Assembly: GCF_014773245.1 (NCBI RefSeq)
Contig: NZ_JACWMX010000001.1
Coordinates: 744,001 to 808,000, forward strand
Source: Mucilaginibacter glaciei
Lineage (GTDB): Bacteria > Bacteroidota > Bacteroidia > Sphingobacteriales > Sphingobacteriaceae
Direction of reading: 5' to 3'
DNA length: 64,000 bases
Part shown: positions 52,050-62,200 of the stretch, piece by piece
How the letters are laid out: the number at the start of each line of letters is the position of its first letter
Numbering within the stretch: position 1 is the first letter of the stretch
Made by a program: the position numbers and the translations under genes
The notes under the pieces: model-generated
The model's input: the letters and a program-made list of their open reading frames with translations, nothing else
Told to the model about the DNA's origin: nothing
Database searches by the model: none

Positions 52050-52080
52050 AACCCTCAAATATTTCTGCTAAATTGCGGCC

Positions 52081-52464
52081 GTGAAAGATCTGAAAAAATA
52101 TTACTTGTTACCGGCTACGCCCGAAGAAATATATACCGCCTTAACTAACCCTATCACATTAGAGTTATGGACGGGCGAAACAGCTACTATGTCGACCGAA
52201 CCAGGTTCGGAATTCTCCTTATGGGAAGGCAGTATTGTTGGCAGGAACATTGAATTTGAAGAAAATAAAAAGATCGTGCAGCAATGGTATTTCGACGGTC
52301 AGTCGGAAGATTCTATCGTAACCATAAAGCTGCACCCAGATAAGCAGGGAACATCTGTAGAGTTACGGCATACTAACATCCCCGATGCTGATTTTGATGA
52401 CATAGCTGACGGCTGGCGCGATAGTTATTTTGGAAACTTGGAAGATTTTTTCGGCGAGATTTAA
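52081..52464 (+). CDS. AHSA1/START-like (SRPBCC) protein
   Basis: A 127-residue single-domain SRPBCC-fold protein of the AHSA1 (activator of Hsp90 ATPase homologue) group: LPATPEEIYTALTNPITLELWTG, GSIVGRNIEFEENKKIVQQWYFDG, SVELRHTNIPDADFDD and GWRDSYFGNLEDFF. Hydrophobic ligand binding is usual for this fold; a function is not known. GTG start at 52081. It ends 38 bp before a strong bidirectional terminator. Confidence 0.83.
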   Translation: MKDLKKYYLLPATPEEIYTALTNPITLELWTGETATMSTEPGSEFSLWEGSIVGRNIEFEENKKIVQQWYFDGQSEDSIVTIKLHPDKQGTSVELRHTNIPDADFDDIADGWRDSYFGNLEDFFGEI

Positions 52465-52501
52465 GAAGCAAGAGATAAGAACAAATCGATTTGAACATAA
52501 C

Positions 52502-52538
52502 AAAAGCGCCCCGGTCATTTGACCGGGGCGCTTTTTTA
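52502..52538. terminator. Bidirectional intrinsic terminator
   Basis: AAAAGCGCCCCGGTCA, loop TT, TGACCGGGGCGCTTTT plus more T, a perfect 16-bp stem between the convergent AHSA1 gene and the OmpA gene. Works for both strands. Confidence 0.92.
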
Positions 52539-52559
52539 TTGCATGATCTTTTGCAGGGT

Positions 52560-53918
52560 TTAGAATAATGTAAACTCTACACGACGGTTTGCCTGGCGGC
52601 CTTTTGCAGTTTTGTTAGATGCAATTGGCTGTGTTTCACCGTAACCGGTAGCCTCAATTCTTGATGCATTTGCACCCTGGCTAACCAGGTAAGATTTGAT
52701 AGACTCTGCACGGTCTTTAGATAACTTCATGTTTGCAGCATCAGAACCTACGTTATCTGTGTGGCCTGCTAATTTCAAGCTGAAGTTTTTCTCGGTTAAT
52801 AAACCGGCAACCCTGTTTAAGCTTGGGTATGATTTAGCACGGATAGTTGCTTTACCAAAGTCAAACTCAAGATTTTTGATAGCGTCTCTAACAACTTTCC
52901 TATCTTCTTCTGTAACAATAACCACCGGTTTGTTAACTGGAAGCGGGCAACCTGCACCGTCAACTTTAACGCCAGCTGGTGTATTAGGGCATTTATCGTA
53001 AAAATCAGGTACACCATCACCGTCGCTATCGGCAGTAAATTTAGCCAGGTTAGCGTTGGTTGCATCCAAATCAGCTTTTAACTTATCGTTAGCTGCTTTT
53101 TCAGCATCGATCTGTGCTTGTAATTCTTTTTTGGTATTCATGTTTTCCCACAAGTACTCGGTACGCATTGATGATACCGGGTTATGTGTAGCTAACTGTG
53201 GTTTTGAGCTTTTGCCTAAAGCAAATTCTAAACCAGCGTGAGCATAAGAAAACCTGTCATTAGTGCTACCTGCTTTGTAGCCATCAAAGTTGTCAGAACC
53301 AATAAAGTTAACCTGATAACCTAAATCAAGGTTAACACCAGAACCTAAGTTGAATTTCAAACCTAAACCTACCGGGATAAAGTATTCTTTAACCGTGTTA
53401 CCGTTGTTGGTTAAATATTGCGGGCCATTGATTTTGTTAATGGTAGTTTTGTAGCCCATTAAACCCCAACCAGCAGTTAAGTAAGGTTGTATAGCACCTT
53501 GCTCATGGCGCCAATTGATGTTAGCCAGTGTTATGTTAGCACTTAAGCTAACTGCATAGTTTAACTTAGTTTCGTAGTCTTTGTAAAAAGCAGTCTGGCC
53601 GGCATCTGCACTTACTTTACCACCCAGGTAATCTGCCTGGATTGCAAATGAAGATAAAATTTGTTTTTTGATGTAACCACCGTAACCGAAGTTAGCTGTT
53701 GGGTGGATGTAATCTTGCGTGCGGTTTGAACCGAAGATTGTAAAAGGCGTTAACATACCACCATTTATACCAATAGACCATGTACGGAATGAACTTGATG
53801 GAGAGAATGGTTTAACATAATTCTTTGTACTCAAAGAATCGGGTGTTTGCGCGAATAATTTACTCCCAACCATTAAGCCGGTTAGCAGCATCGAAGCTTT
53901 TTTAAAATTTGGTTTCAT
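52560..53918 (-). CDS. OmpA-family outer membrane protein
   Basis: A 452-residue protein: signal peptide (from ATG 53918, ending SKLFAQ), an N-terminal beta-barrel with a GVNLDLGYQVNF strand, a coiled coil of about 40 residues (NMNTKKELQAQIDAEKAAND), a thrombospondin-3-type calcium repeat DSDGDGVPDFYDKCPNTPAG, and a C-terminal OmpA peptidoglycan-binding domain (LAGHTDNVGSDAANMKLSKDRAE). The ATG at 53918 is preferred to the longer frame (54002), since the signal peptide follows it. The codon use is biased, as expected for an abundant protein. It is probably a major structural envelope protein. Confidence 0.93.
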   Translation of the reverse strand: MKPNFKKASMLLTGLMVGSKLFAQTPDSLSTKNYVKPFSPSSSFRTWSIGINGGMLTPFTIFGSNRTQDYIHPTANFGYGGYIKKQILSSFAIQADYLGGKVSADAGQTAFYKDYETKLNYAVSLSANITLANINWRHEQGAIQPYLTAGWGLMGYKTTINKINGPQYLTNNGNTVKEYFIPVGLGLKFNLGSGVNLDLGYQVNFIGSDNFDGYKAGSTNDRFSYAHAGLEFALGKSSKPQLATHNPVSSMRTEYLWENMNTKKELQAQIDAEKAANDKLKADLDATNANLAKFTADSDGDGVPDFYDKCPNTPAGVKVDGAGCPLPVNKPVVIVTEEDRKVVRDAIKNLEFDFGKATIRAKSYPSLNRVAGLLTEKNFSLKLAGHTDNVGSDAANMKLSKDRAESIKSYLVSQGANASRIEATGYGETQPIASNKTAKGRQANRRVEFTLF

Positions 53919-54165
53919 ATGAGTTGATTTATAGATCTGGTATATATAGGCCAGACTACACCGACAAAACAACATTGATGCCATTTGACTTATCGCGAGC
54001 ATTTTTTAATATTACTATGAATTTACGATGAAATATTTATTTAAAAGAAATAAACAATCTCTATACGTAAATTAATAAAATAATACCTTGTTATATTAGT
54101 TAGTTTGATGCCATTTTGGCCAATTTTGTGCTGTGCTGACTGTTATACTATACATATTTTAATAA

Positions 54166-55005
54166 TTATGCCATTACGGCAACCATATTAAAAATACCAT
54201 CGGCCAATTTTTTACTGCCTGCAATAATCGATTTAGAGGCAGCTACAGCAGGTGGTATAGCTTTGGTGAAGATTTTCCAAGCTATTTCGGGCTGAATAGT
54301 AATGTGTGCAGAAGTTATTCGCGTAGCCAAGCTTTTTGTCAATTGCCAACAACTATTAGTTTTAATCAACTGCCAGCTGCCATTAGGGAGGCCGTCTATT
54401 GTGATTTTTAAAATGCTGCCTTGGGGGGGCAGCAATATCTTTATAGCTATATGTAACGCGCACATAAACGTGGCAATAACAGGATAAAAGATTTCTGGCA
54501 GCATCAGCGGGGCTTCTTTACCTACCGCGTCACGGATCTGTTGCTGGTGATGCCACTTTTCGGTATACTCCCTGGCAACATGAAACCAATTGTATGATTG
54601 CTCCTGCCCTGCCCAGGCAACCGGATATTTTGCGATTGAAAACGGATCAAGCGAGGTTAGATATTGGATGTATTGCGGACCCGTGCTGCTCAATTGTGCA
54701 ATTAACCATTTAGGGCTCACCCGCTTCATCGCATCTACCCAAACTGCATTTAGTTGATTTAAATGGTTTATAATGTCTTGATAGCTGAGTATCTTTCCGG
54801 TAACAGGAGCATCGTAGTTGTGCAGGTTTGCTATACCTCTAAGGTTTCCATCTAATAAATGCGCGGCAACATCCTTTACACTCCACAACATAGCAAGTGT
54901 TGGCTTTTGCCAATCCGCCGGTGATAATGATAAAAGCAGCTCAATCAATAACTCATCAAGCGTCCTGAAAAGATGCAGGGTAGGTATTGGAATAAGCTGC
55001 TCCAT
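54166..55005 (-). CDS. Maleylpyruvate isomerase N-terminal domain (DinB-like) protein
   Basis: A 279-residue protein whose N-terminal half is a DinB/maleylpyruvate isomerase-type four-helix bundle: FRTLDELLIELLLSLSPADWQKPTLAMLWSVKDVAAHLLDGNLR, and HVAREYTEKWHHQQQIRD with metal-binding His. The C-terminal half is a sterol-carrier-like domain with GLPNGSWQLIKTNSCWQL. Actinobacterial homologues act with mycothiol. The role here is unknown. It lies upstream of the OmpA gene and downstream of metZ, on the same strand as both (12-bp gap to metZ). Confidence 0.75.
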   Translation of the reverse strand: MEQLIPIPTLHLFRTLDELLIELLLSLSPADWQKPTLAMLWSVKDVAAHLLDGNLRGIANLHNYDAPVTGKILSYQDIINHLNQLNAVWVDAMKRVSPKWLIAQLSSTGPQYIQYLTSLDPFSIAKYPVAWAGQEQSYNWFHVAREYTEKWHHQQQIRDAVGKEAPLMLPEIFYPVIATFMCALHIAIKILLPPQGSILKITIDGLPNGSWQLIKTNSCWQLTKSLATRITSAHITIQPEIAWKIFTKAIPPAVAASKSIIAGSKKLADGIFNMVAVMA

Positions 55006-55017
55006 TATTACATAGTT

Positions 55018-56199
55018 TTATGCTTGGCTCTTTTCTAATGCTTGGTGTATATCGTTTAATACATCGTCCGCATATTCTAAACCTGCCGAAATACGAATCA
55101 GGCCCGGTGTGATACCTACAGCGGCGCGTTCTGCGTCTGTTAATTTAGAGTGAGTTGTACTTGCCGGGTGTGATGCGATACTGCGAGAGTCGCCCAGGTT
55201 GGCGGTTACCGACAGTAATTCTAACGAGTCGAGAAATTTACGGCCTGCCTCTACTCCACCTTTTATTTCAAAGCAAAGCACACCACCGCCGCGTTTCATT
55301 TGCTTTACAGCAATTTCATATTGCGGATGTGTTTTTAGGAAAGGGTATTTTACCCAGGTCACGCTCTTGTTGCTTTGCAAATCTTCGGCAATTTTAAGCG
55401 CGTTGGCGCAGTGCCTTTCCAAGCGTACGTCAAGTGTTTCTAAACTCTTGCTTAATACCCAGGCGTTAAACGGCGACATGGCAGGGCCTGTGTTACGGCA
55501 AAACAAGTATATTTCATGGATCAGATCTTTACGGCCAACAATAACGCCGCCTAAAACCCTGCCTTGTCCGTCAATCCATTTAGTTGCCGAGTGGATGATA
55601 ATATCGGCACCGTACTTAACAGGCTGTTGTAATAGCGGTGTGGCAAAGCAATTATCTACGTTGAATATCAGGTTATGTTTTTTGCAAAACAGCCCGGCAT
55701 ACTCCAGGTCAATCACTTCCAACTGCGGGTTGGTTGGGGTTTCCAGGTAAAGCATTTTAGTATTTGGCTGTACGGCTGCTTCCCATGCGGCTTTATCACC
55801 CGCAGGTATCAGCGTGCAGGTAATGCCGTAACGAGGAAGGTATTTGTTTACAATTGTATAAGTACTGCCAAAAACCGAGCTGCAGCAAAGCAAGTGGTCA
55901 CCATTTTTCATTAATGCCATAAATGATGAGAATACGGCACTCATACCGGTAGAGGTGGCAAAACCATCTTCTGCCTCCTCTAAGGCGCACATCTTAGCCA
56001 CAAACTCATCTACATTGGGGTTACTAAAGCGGCTGTAAATGTTTTTGTCGTTTTCATCAGCAAAGGCAGCTCGCATCGTTTCAGCCTCGTCAAAGGTAAA
56101 ACTGCTGGTTAAATATAAAGGTGTAGAGTGTTCGTTCTGGCCGGTTTTAGCGGTTTGTATACGGATAGCCTTGGTAATGGGATGTAATTCCTGAGACAT
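55018..56199 (-). CDS. metZ: PLP-dependent O-acylhomoserine sulfhydrylase / cystathionine synthase family
   Basis: A 393-residue enzyme of the Cys/Met metabolism PLP family. The PLP lysine is in IIHSATKWIDGQGRVLGG, and the aromatic PLP-stacking Tyr is in KNIYSRFSNPNVDEFVAKM. The sequence IKGGVEAGRKFLDSLELLSVTANLGDSRSIASHPAST fits O-succinylhomoserine sulfhydrylase. The ATG at 56199 is chosen since the fold begins there; 30 further upstream residues (56289) overlap the osmC gene and look non-coding. It is close behind osmC (22 bp), probably one operon. Which reaction it runs cannot be fixed by eye. Confidence 0.85.
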   Translation of the reverse strand: MSQELHPITKAIRIQTAKTGQNEHSTPLYLTSSFTFDEAETMRAAFADENDKNIYSRFSNPNVDEFVAKMCALEEAEDGFATSTGMSAVFSSFMALMKNGDHLLCCSSVFGSTYTIVNKYLPRYGITCTLIPAGDKAAWEAAVQPNTKMLYLETPTNPQLEVIDLEYAGLFCKKHNLIFNVDNCFATPLLQQPVKYGADIIIHSATKWIDGQGRVLGGVIVGRKDLIHEIYLFCRNTGPAMSPFNAWVLSKSLETLDVRLERHCANALKIAEDLQSNKSVTWVKYPFLKTHPQYEIAVKQMKRGGGVLCFEIKGGVEAGRKFLDSLELLSVTANLGDSRSIASHPASTTHSKLTDAERAAVGITPGLIRISAGLEYADDVLNDIHQALEKSQA

Positions 56200-56221
56200 G
56201 ATAATATGTGTAGTATAAAAA

Positions 56222-56650
56222 TTATTGGGCAGGGTGAATGAACACCTTCCATTGAATATCGGCAGCAGCTTTGTACAAGGTTGCCGCAACAGAGCAATAT
56301 TTATTTAAAGATAGTTCGACAGCTTTTTTCGCCTTGTCTTCATCAATGTTGCCATATAAATGAAACTCCAGGGCTATTTCCTGCCATAAAGAAGGTTCTT
56401 TACCGGCTTCACGTTCGCCGGTTATCACCATTTTATAATCTACTACGTCCTGGCGTTGTTTCTTTAATATAGCAATTACATCAATGGCTGAGCAGCCGCC
56501 CAAACCCATTAACAGCATTTGCATGGGGCGCACGCCAAAATTCTGGCCACCGCTTTCGGGGCTGCTGTCCATTCTTACGGTGTGTCCGTATTCGTCGCTG
56601 GCTTCAAAGCCGTAATCGCCGCTAATACGCGATAAATTTATTTTAGGCAT
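56222..56650 (-). CDS. OsmC-family protein
   Basis: A 142-residue OsmC/Ohr-fold protein. The core is GGQNFGVRPMQMLLMGLGGCSAIDVIAILKKQRQD, with the reactive Cys in GGCSA (about residue 53), and the second Cys in LSLNKYCSVAATLYKAA (about 122), the peroxidatic pair of this family. It reduces organic peroxides with thiol partners in known members. It is the first gene of a likely osmC-metZ unit, a reasonable link of sulfur supply and peroxide defence (inference). A -7-like element TACTTTTG occurs at 56702-56709. Confidence 0.88.
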   Translation of the reverse strand: MPKINLSRISGDYGFEASDEYGHTVRMDSSPESGGQNFGVRPMQMLLMGLGGCSAIDVIAILKKQRQDVVDYKMVITGEREAGKEPSLWQEIALEFHLYGNIDEDKAKKAVELSLNKYCSVAATLYKAAADIQWKVFIHPAQ

Positions 56651-56860
56651 AACGATGTTTTATATTTTGCTAAGTTATGTTTTTGGTATAAATATCAAGG
56701 CCAAAAGTACGGTTAGCTGTAAATGTTATACGTTGTTGACATACAAGGCCTTGTTTATAGTAACAATATTGTGAGATGCTTTTGTTTAAGATTAAATTGC
56801 ACAATTTAGATTAAAATATCAAAGGATATTTTCGTAAACCCAGTAAAAACGCCACGTGTC

Positions 56861-57337
56861 ATGAAAAAATTAATCTTACTTGCTTTCATTATTTTATCGG
56901 CCACATTTACTTACGGTCAAAGTAAACTAATTTCCTATGACGACCTGGGTTATATCCTTCGGAATAATATTAATAAGGCTGATACCTTTTTCCTGGCTAA
57001 AGGGTACAACCTTACCGAGAAGAATGTAAACAAGAAGACCCGAAAATATGAGATGAAAATAGCAGGTGGTACCTACGCCAACTTTGCACTGCGTAATGAT
57101 GGCCGCCGCATGTATGTGGAGATAGAAACCAACGAGCCCGAGCAATACAACCTGATTTATAATTCTATATCCCAATACGTAAACAAACAAACTTCTACGC
57201 CCGAGGTGCAAACTTTTGAGGTGAAGGACCTGGGCAATATTTATGTAATGGTTAACGATACTACACCCTATAACCCATTAAGGCGCACCTACACCATGCA
57301 AGTAATATCAGACAAAAGCATCACCGCCTATAATTAA
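56861..57337 (+). CDS. Hypothetical secreted protein
   Basis: A 158-residue protein with a clear signal peptide (KKLILLAFIILSATFTYG). No known domain; the mature part is rich in Lys and Asn with alternating polar strands (KISYDDLGYILRNN, RKYEMKIAGGTYANFALR). Small beta-rich proteins of this kind are common and uncharacterised in Bacteroidota. It overlaps the convergent DinB gene by 4 nt at its stop. Confidence 0.7.
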   Translation: MKKLILLAFIILSATFTYGQSKLISYDDLGYILRNNINKADTFFLAKGYNLTEKNVNKKTRKYEMKIAGGTYANFALRNDGRRMYVEIETNEPEQYNLIYNSISQYVNKQTSTPEVQTFEVKDLGNIYVMVNDTTPYNPLRRTYTMQVISDKSITAYN

Positions 57338-57777
57338 TCAACGCCGGCAATTTGTAACAAATGGTGCTGCATGTGTGCCAGGTAATCGTTTGCCAAATAT
57401 TCTACAGTGTAAAATGTTACGTTACGGTGGCCGTTATCGCAGGTGGCAGTCAGTCTCTCAGCCGGGAAATCTTCCAGTACACGTGCAATTTGCCGGTTTA
57501 CCAGTTGCCATAGTTGCAGCAATTCTGCAACGTCGGCTTCTCTGTAATGCTGGGCTTTAACCCATTCATCCTGGTGATAGGTTAGTTTAAAGCAATCTTC
57601 ATAGGTACAGCGGATAAATCGGGTAAGGTTTACGTGTGCGCTATCAATCAAGTGCCCCAATATTTCTTTATTGTTCCACTTGTCAGCCACGGTGTTATTA
57701 TCCCACATAATGCGGGGCGATGTCTGGCTTAAAAAGTTGGCCACTTCCTGATTAATTTGTTGCGCTATCCAGATCAT
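57334..57777 (-). CDS. DinB-family protein
   Basis: A 147-residue four-helix-bundle protein of the DinB/YfiT superfamily. Metal-binding His residues lie in LGHLIDSAHVNLTRFIR (about 42) and DYLAHMQHHLLQIAG near the end. The substrates of these thiol-dependent transferases are mostly unknown; a role in DNA damage response should not be assumed from the name. It is a single gene, convergent on the secreted protein and divergent from the SpmAB fusion gene. Confidence 0.82.
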   Translation of the reverse strand: MIWIAQQINQEVANFLSQTSPRIMWDNNTVADKWNNKEILGHLIDSAHVNLTRFIRCTYEDCFKLTYHQDEWVKAQHYREADVAELLQLWQLVNRQIARVLEDFPAERLTATCDNGHRNVTFYTVEYLANDYLAHMQHHLLQIAGVD

Positions 57778-57870
57778 TTTTTGGCTGTTGCAGGTGAAAG
57801 GAAATTTATAAACCTAAAATGGGAAGTTTTGTTGAAAAAAAATTAACTTACAACCTTTAAAATTTACCCT

Positions 57871-59109
57871 ATGGCCCTTAATTACATCTGGATTGCCTTT
57901 TTCCTGATAGCGTTTGTAATTGCACTGTGCAAACTCATTTTTTTAGGCGATGTAGATGCATTTAAGTTACTGGTAGACGGGATGTTCGATTCTTCAAAAT
58001 CATCTGTTATGGATATTGCACTTCCTTTGGCAGGCAATATGGTTTTGTGGTTAGGGATACTTAATATTGGTGAACGCGCCGGGGCGATGAACTTTTTAGC
58101 CAGAATAGTTGGGCCCTTTTTAAGCCGCCTTTTCCCCGAGGTGCCAAAAAACCACCCTGCTACCGGCCAAATGATCATGAATTTTTCGGCCAACTTATTA
58201 GGGTTGGATAATGCAGCCACTCCTCTTGGCCTTAAAGCCATGGGCAGTTTGCAAGAACTGAACCCTGATAAAGAAACAGCCTCCAACGCACAGATTATGT
58301 TTTTGGTGCTGCATACATCCGGCTTGCAGCTTTTGCCGGTCACCATCATTGCGCAGCGATTTATCTTGCACGCCAAAGACCCTTCAGATGTACTTATTCC
58401 ATGTATTATTGCCACTTACGTTGCTACCGTAGTAGGCATGATAGCCGTTGCCATTAAGCAAAAAATAAACTTGTTTGACAGGGTTATTATAAGCTGGCTT
58501 GGCGGGATGACTGCTTTTATCGGCTTTATAGTTTGGTATTTTACCACACAACTAAATCATGATCAAATAGCTGTGGTATCAAAGGTAACCAGCAACATGT
58601 TATTATTTGCCATCCCTACCGTATTTATATTGGGAGCTATTCGTAAAAAGGTAAATGTATTTGAAAGCTTTATTGATGGTGCCAAGGCTGGTTTTGACGT
58701 ATCGGTAAAAATTATACCTTACCTGGTTGCTATGCTGGTTGCCATTAGCGTATTCCGCAATTGTGGTGCTTTGGGTTATATTAACGATGGTTTGAAATAC
58801 GCTGTTACAAGTATGCATCTCGATACCCGTTTTGTTGATGCAATGCCGGTAGCTTATATGAAACCTCTTAGCGGTTCAGGATCAAAGGCAATGATGATAA
58901 ACGTAATGCAAACTTACGGCCCCGATAGCTTTGCAGGTCGCATCGCATCAGTATTTAATGGCTCGGCCGATACTACATTTTATATCGTTGCGCTTTACTT
59001 TGGGTCTGTAGGAATTAAGCGCTCCCGTTACGCTATCCCTGCCGGACTGATTGCCGATTTTGCAGGTGTAATAGCTGCAATTTTTATTTCTTACCTGTTT
59101 TTTGGCTGA
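57871..59109 (+). CDS. SpmA/SpmB fusion, nucleoside-recognition-domain membrane protein
   Basis: A 412-residue membrane protein made of two nucleoside recognition (Gate) domains. The first half resembles SpmA (NMVLWLGILNIGERAGAMNFLARIVGPFLSRLFPEVP; NFSANLLGLDNAATPLGLKAM), the second SpmB (AKAGFDVSVKIIPYLVAMLVAISVFRNCGA; LSGSGSKAMMINVMQ). In Bacillus these are separate genes needed for spore core dehydration; Bacteroidota do not sporulate, so a transport role is likely. About ten membrane segments. Fused forms are common in Bacteroidota. Confidence 0.87.
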   Translation: MALNYIWIAFFLIAFVIALCKLIFLGDVDAFKLLVDGMFDSSKSSVMDIALPLAGNMVLWLGILNIGERAGAMNFLARIVGPFLSRLFPEVPKNHPATGQMIMNFSANLLGLDNAATPLGLKAMGSLQELNPDKETASNAQIMFLVLHTSGLQLLPVTIIAQRFILHAKDPSDVLIPCIIATYVATVVGMIAVAIKQKINLFDRVIISWLGGMTAFIGFIVWYFTTQLNHDQIAVVSKVTSNMLLFAIPTVFILGAIRKKVNVFESFIDGAKAGFDVSVKIIPYLVAMLVAISVFRNCGALGYINDGLKYAVTSMHLDTRFVDAMPVAYMKPLSGSGSKAMMINVMQTYGPDSFAGRIASVFNGSADTTFYIVALYFGSVGIKRSRYAIPAGLIADFAGVIAAIFISYLFFG

Positions 59110-59167
59110 TAATTAACAACTCCTCAATTTGTCCCCAAAATGTCTTTAGTTTATGTAACCGAAATGT

Positions 59168-59175
59168 TACTTTTG
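59168..59175 (+). promoter_or_regulatory. -7 promoter element before the PKD giant gene
   Basis: TACTTTTG matches TAnnTTTG, 108 bp upstream of the ATG at 59284; TTTAG at 59145-59149 is a partial -33 match. Weak evidence. Confidence 0.35.
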
Positions 59176-59283
59176 ACGTAGAAGCAGTTATTGTTGTGAT
59201 TGTACAAGGTTTTGCAACTTTTATTGTCCGTCATAATTAATATGAAATTGTTTTACGTTACAGGTTGATTAAACTGGGATTGG

Positions 59284-62200
59284 ATGGTTAAAAACTTTAC
59301 TAAAAATTTATTCTTCCTGGTGTTGATTTGTTTTTCGTTTTGTAGTGCAACCTATGGCCAAACGATAACCATTCAAAATTTCGATATCGGACCATACGGG
59401 CCTGGATCAACCATCAGCGCGCCATTTCATTTAAATAATGCATCGGGTTGCCTAAACAGCACAAACATTTTTAACTTGTATCTTTCTGATGCTACCGGCG
59501 ACTTCACTTCAGAAACATTAATTGGTAGTTACACAAGCTTTTACGGCAGTTTTGTTAATGGTATCATCCCCAGCACCGCCCCTGCTGGTGTTGCCTACCG
59601 CGTACGCATCAAAACAACCAACCCGGGCAGCACAAGCGCAGCGTCAGCGCCATTCGCCATCGGGGTTTTATCCGGTACTACGGCATCTGTATCTTCCTCA
59701 TCTGTTAATACAGCTAACCCTGAAGTTTTTGGGGCCTGTTTAGGTGCCGCGAACGAAGCTTACTCATTCATAAATAAATCAACCTCAGGCACACTTGCTG
59801 CCCCTGCTACCGTAAATTTTTACAACGAATTAGCTCAGGCCGATGAAGGTACCTTTCCGTTGAATAAGACTTTCAATGCCAAAACTGCCCATTACACCGT
59901 TTTTGTGAAAGCCATTAGTGCTACAGGTGTGGTGGGTACAAAATCATACCTGTTAATGAACAATGTTATTAATAATAGCTTTGGTGCCAGCGGCAGTACA
60001 ACGGTTTGTTTAAGCGGGGGTAACAGTTTAACTTATAATGTTGATATTACATCGGCTAATGGTATACAAAACAACTATCCGGGGTTAACTTACCAGGTAA
60101 GCTGGGGAGATGGCGGAAGGCCGGATACTTACACTTTATGTGACATTGTTAACGGTAGCGGCAAGATAAGCCACTTGTACCTAACCTCATCCTGCGGATT
60201 ACTGGTTAATGGCCAGGCAAACGTTTTTGAGGTCGATTTGCAACCCATAAGTTCGTTTTGCGGCAAGGTAGTTACTCAAGTTACCGGTTATGCCAAAGTA
60301 CTTGCCCCACCACTAAACAGGTTCATCGTACCACCCGCGGCCTGTGTAAATACCCCTGTTACCATTCAAAACATTTCAACCGCAGGTCAAGACCCTAATA
60401 GTACAACTTTAGATTGCCAAAACATCAACGGGCGTTATACCTGGTCGGTTGATGGCAACCCTATATACACCGATTACGATATAAGGCAGCCATTTGTGTA
60501 CCCTTTTACCACCGTTGGTACGCATAACATCACGCTGCGTTTACAAAATACTAATGGTTTATGTGCAGCTCCGGATCTTGAGAAGACTATCTGCGTACAA
60601 AATACCCCTGTGTCCGATTTTAATTTTACATCCACCACTACCTGCGTAGGGTCAGCGTTAACACCGGTCAACACTTCAACCAATCCCACTACCTGCGTAG
60701 TAAATCCATATAGATGGACGGTAACGGGGCCCGCACCTGTAACTTACGGTAGTGGCACCGATGCAACTTCGGCAATCCCTAATTTTATATTTTCGCTTCC
60801 AGGTACCTATAACGTTGTCTTAGAAATTATTGCACCGGGCTGCGGTACCATCACATCTGCAGCGAAAACAGTCACTGTAAATAGTTCGCCCATAGCATCT
60901 TTGTCGCCGGATATTACCTTATGCGGTAACGGCGGCACATTCACCTTCGATACCAATCCCAGCGTGACACGTTCTATATTGGCCGGCACAATAAATACAT
61001 TGCCTACCACTTATCTTTGGACAGTTACCAGCTCAAACGGTGGCACATACACTTTTACAGGCGGTACTAACGCAAACAGCCGCTTCCCGCAAATTATTTT
61101 TGACAATTACGCCTCTTATAATGTTACTGTAGTTCACACCAATAATTGTGGCAGTGCTACTGCATCGCAAAATATTACTTTTCAACCAGCCCCAAATGTA
61201 AATGCCGGGCCCGATCAAACAATTTGCGAGGGCAGCATAGCCACGCTGGCGGCAACGGTTAGCGGCACAATTACTAGCCAGCAATGGGTAGGCGGAACGG
61301 GCACCTTTTCGCCAGACCGCAATACTTTAAATGCTACTTACACACCTTCGGCAGCAGAGATAACTGCCGGGAAGGCCCTCTTAACATTAAGGGTAACTAC
61401 ACCCGTGCCCGCACCTTGTAACAGCATAGATGACAATATTGTAATTAACATTACTAAAAAAGATAACGTTACCAGCCCGGCCACTCAGATCGTTTGTAAC
61501 GGCCAAAACTTCAATTACATCATTACGGCAACAAACCCTTTAACCACGTTTGCCTGGACAACCGCCTTAACATCAGGTTCGGCATCGGGTTTTGGCGCAA
61601 GCGGTAGTGGTAGCGTTATCAATGATCTGATCAATAATAACCACCCTACTACCGATGCTGTTGTGACCTACAAAATTGTCCCTACAACAGCCGGCTGCCC
61701 GGGTAACACCTTTACCCTCACCGTTAGCGTTAAAGCCTTGCCACTGATAACAGCTACGGTTGCTAACCCGGTAATATGCAGCAATCAACCGGCAGGTATT
61801 ACTTTTAATTCCAATCAAACTGGTACTACCTATATCTGGTCGAGTGTGGCATCGGCAGGCATTTCCGGTAATTCAACTCAAACTGTGGCTACCGGCACAG
61901 GTAGTATACAAGATCTTTTAACCAATACCGGGACGGCCCCGGGGACGGTTACCTATTCCATAACCCCGCTAAACAGTATTTGTGCAAGCGCGCCAATAAC
62001 CGTTTCCATTACCGTTTTACCTGCGCCGATAACATCAGTGCCGGGGCCGGATGCGCAAATCTGTAACACGCCTATTTACACTTTACAAGGTAACAACCCA
62101 GTACCTGGCACCGGTAAATGGACGTTAGTATCCGGCCAAACAGGTGTGGTTTTCTCTGACGATACCAAGCCCAACGCCACGGTGAGCGGTCTTTTACCGG

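Noticed and set aside
59522..59743. Plus-strand ORF of 73 codons near the start of the PKD gene
   Set aside because: It is in another frame of the large PKD gene, which has a clear signal peptide and motifs.
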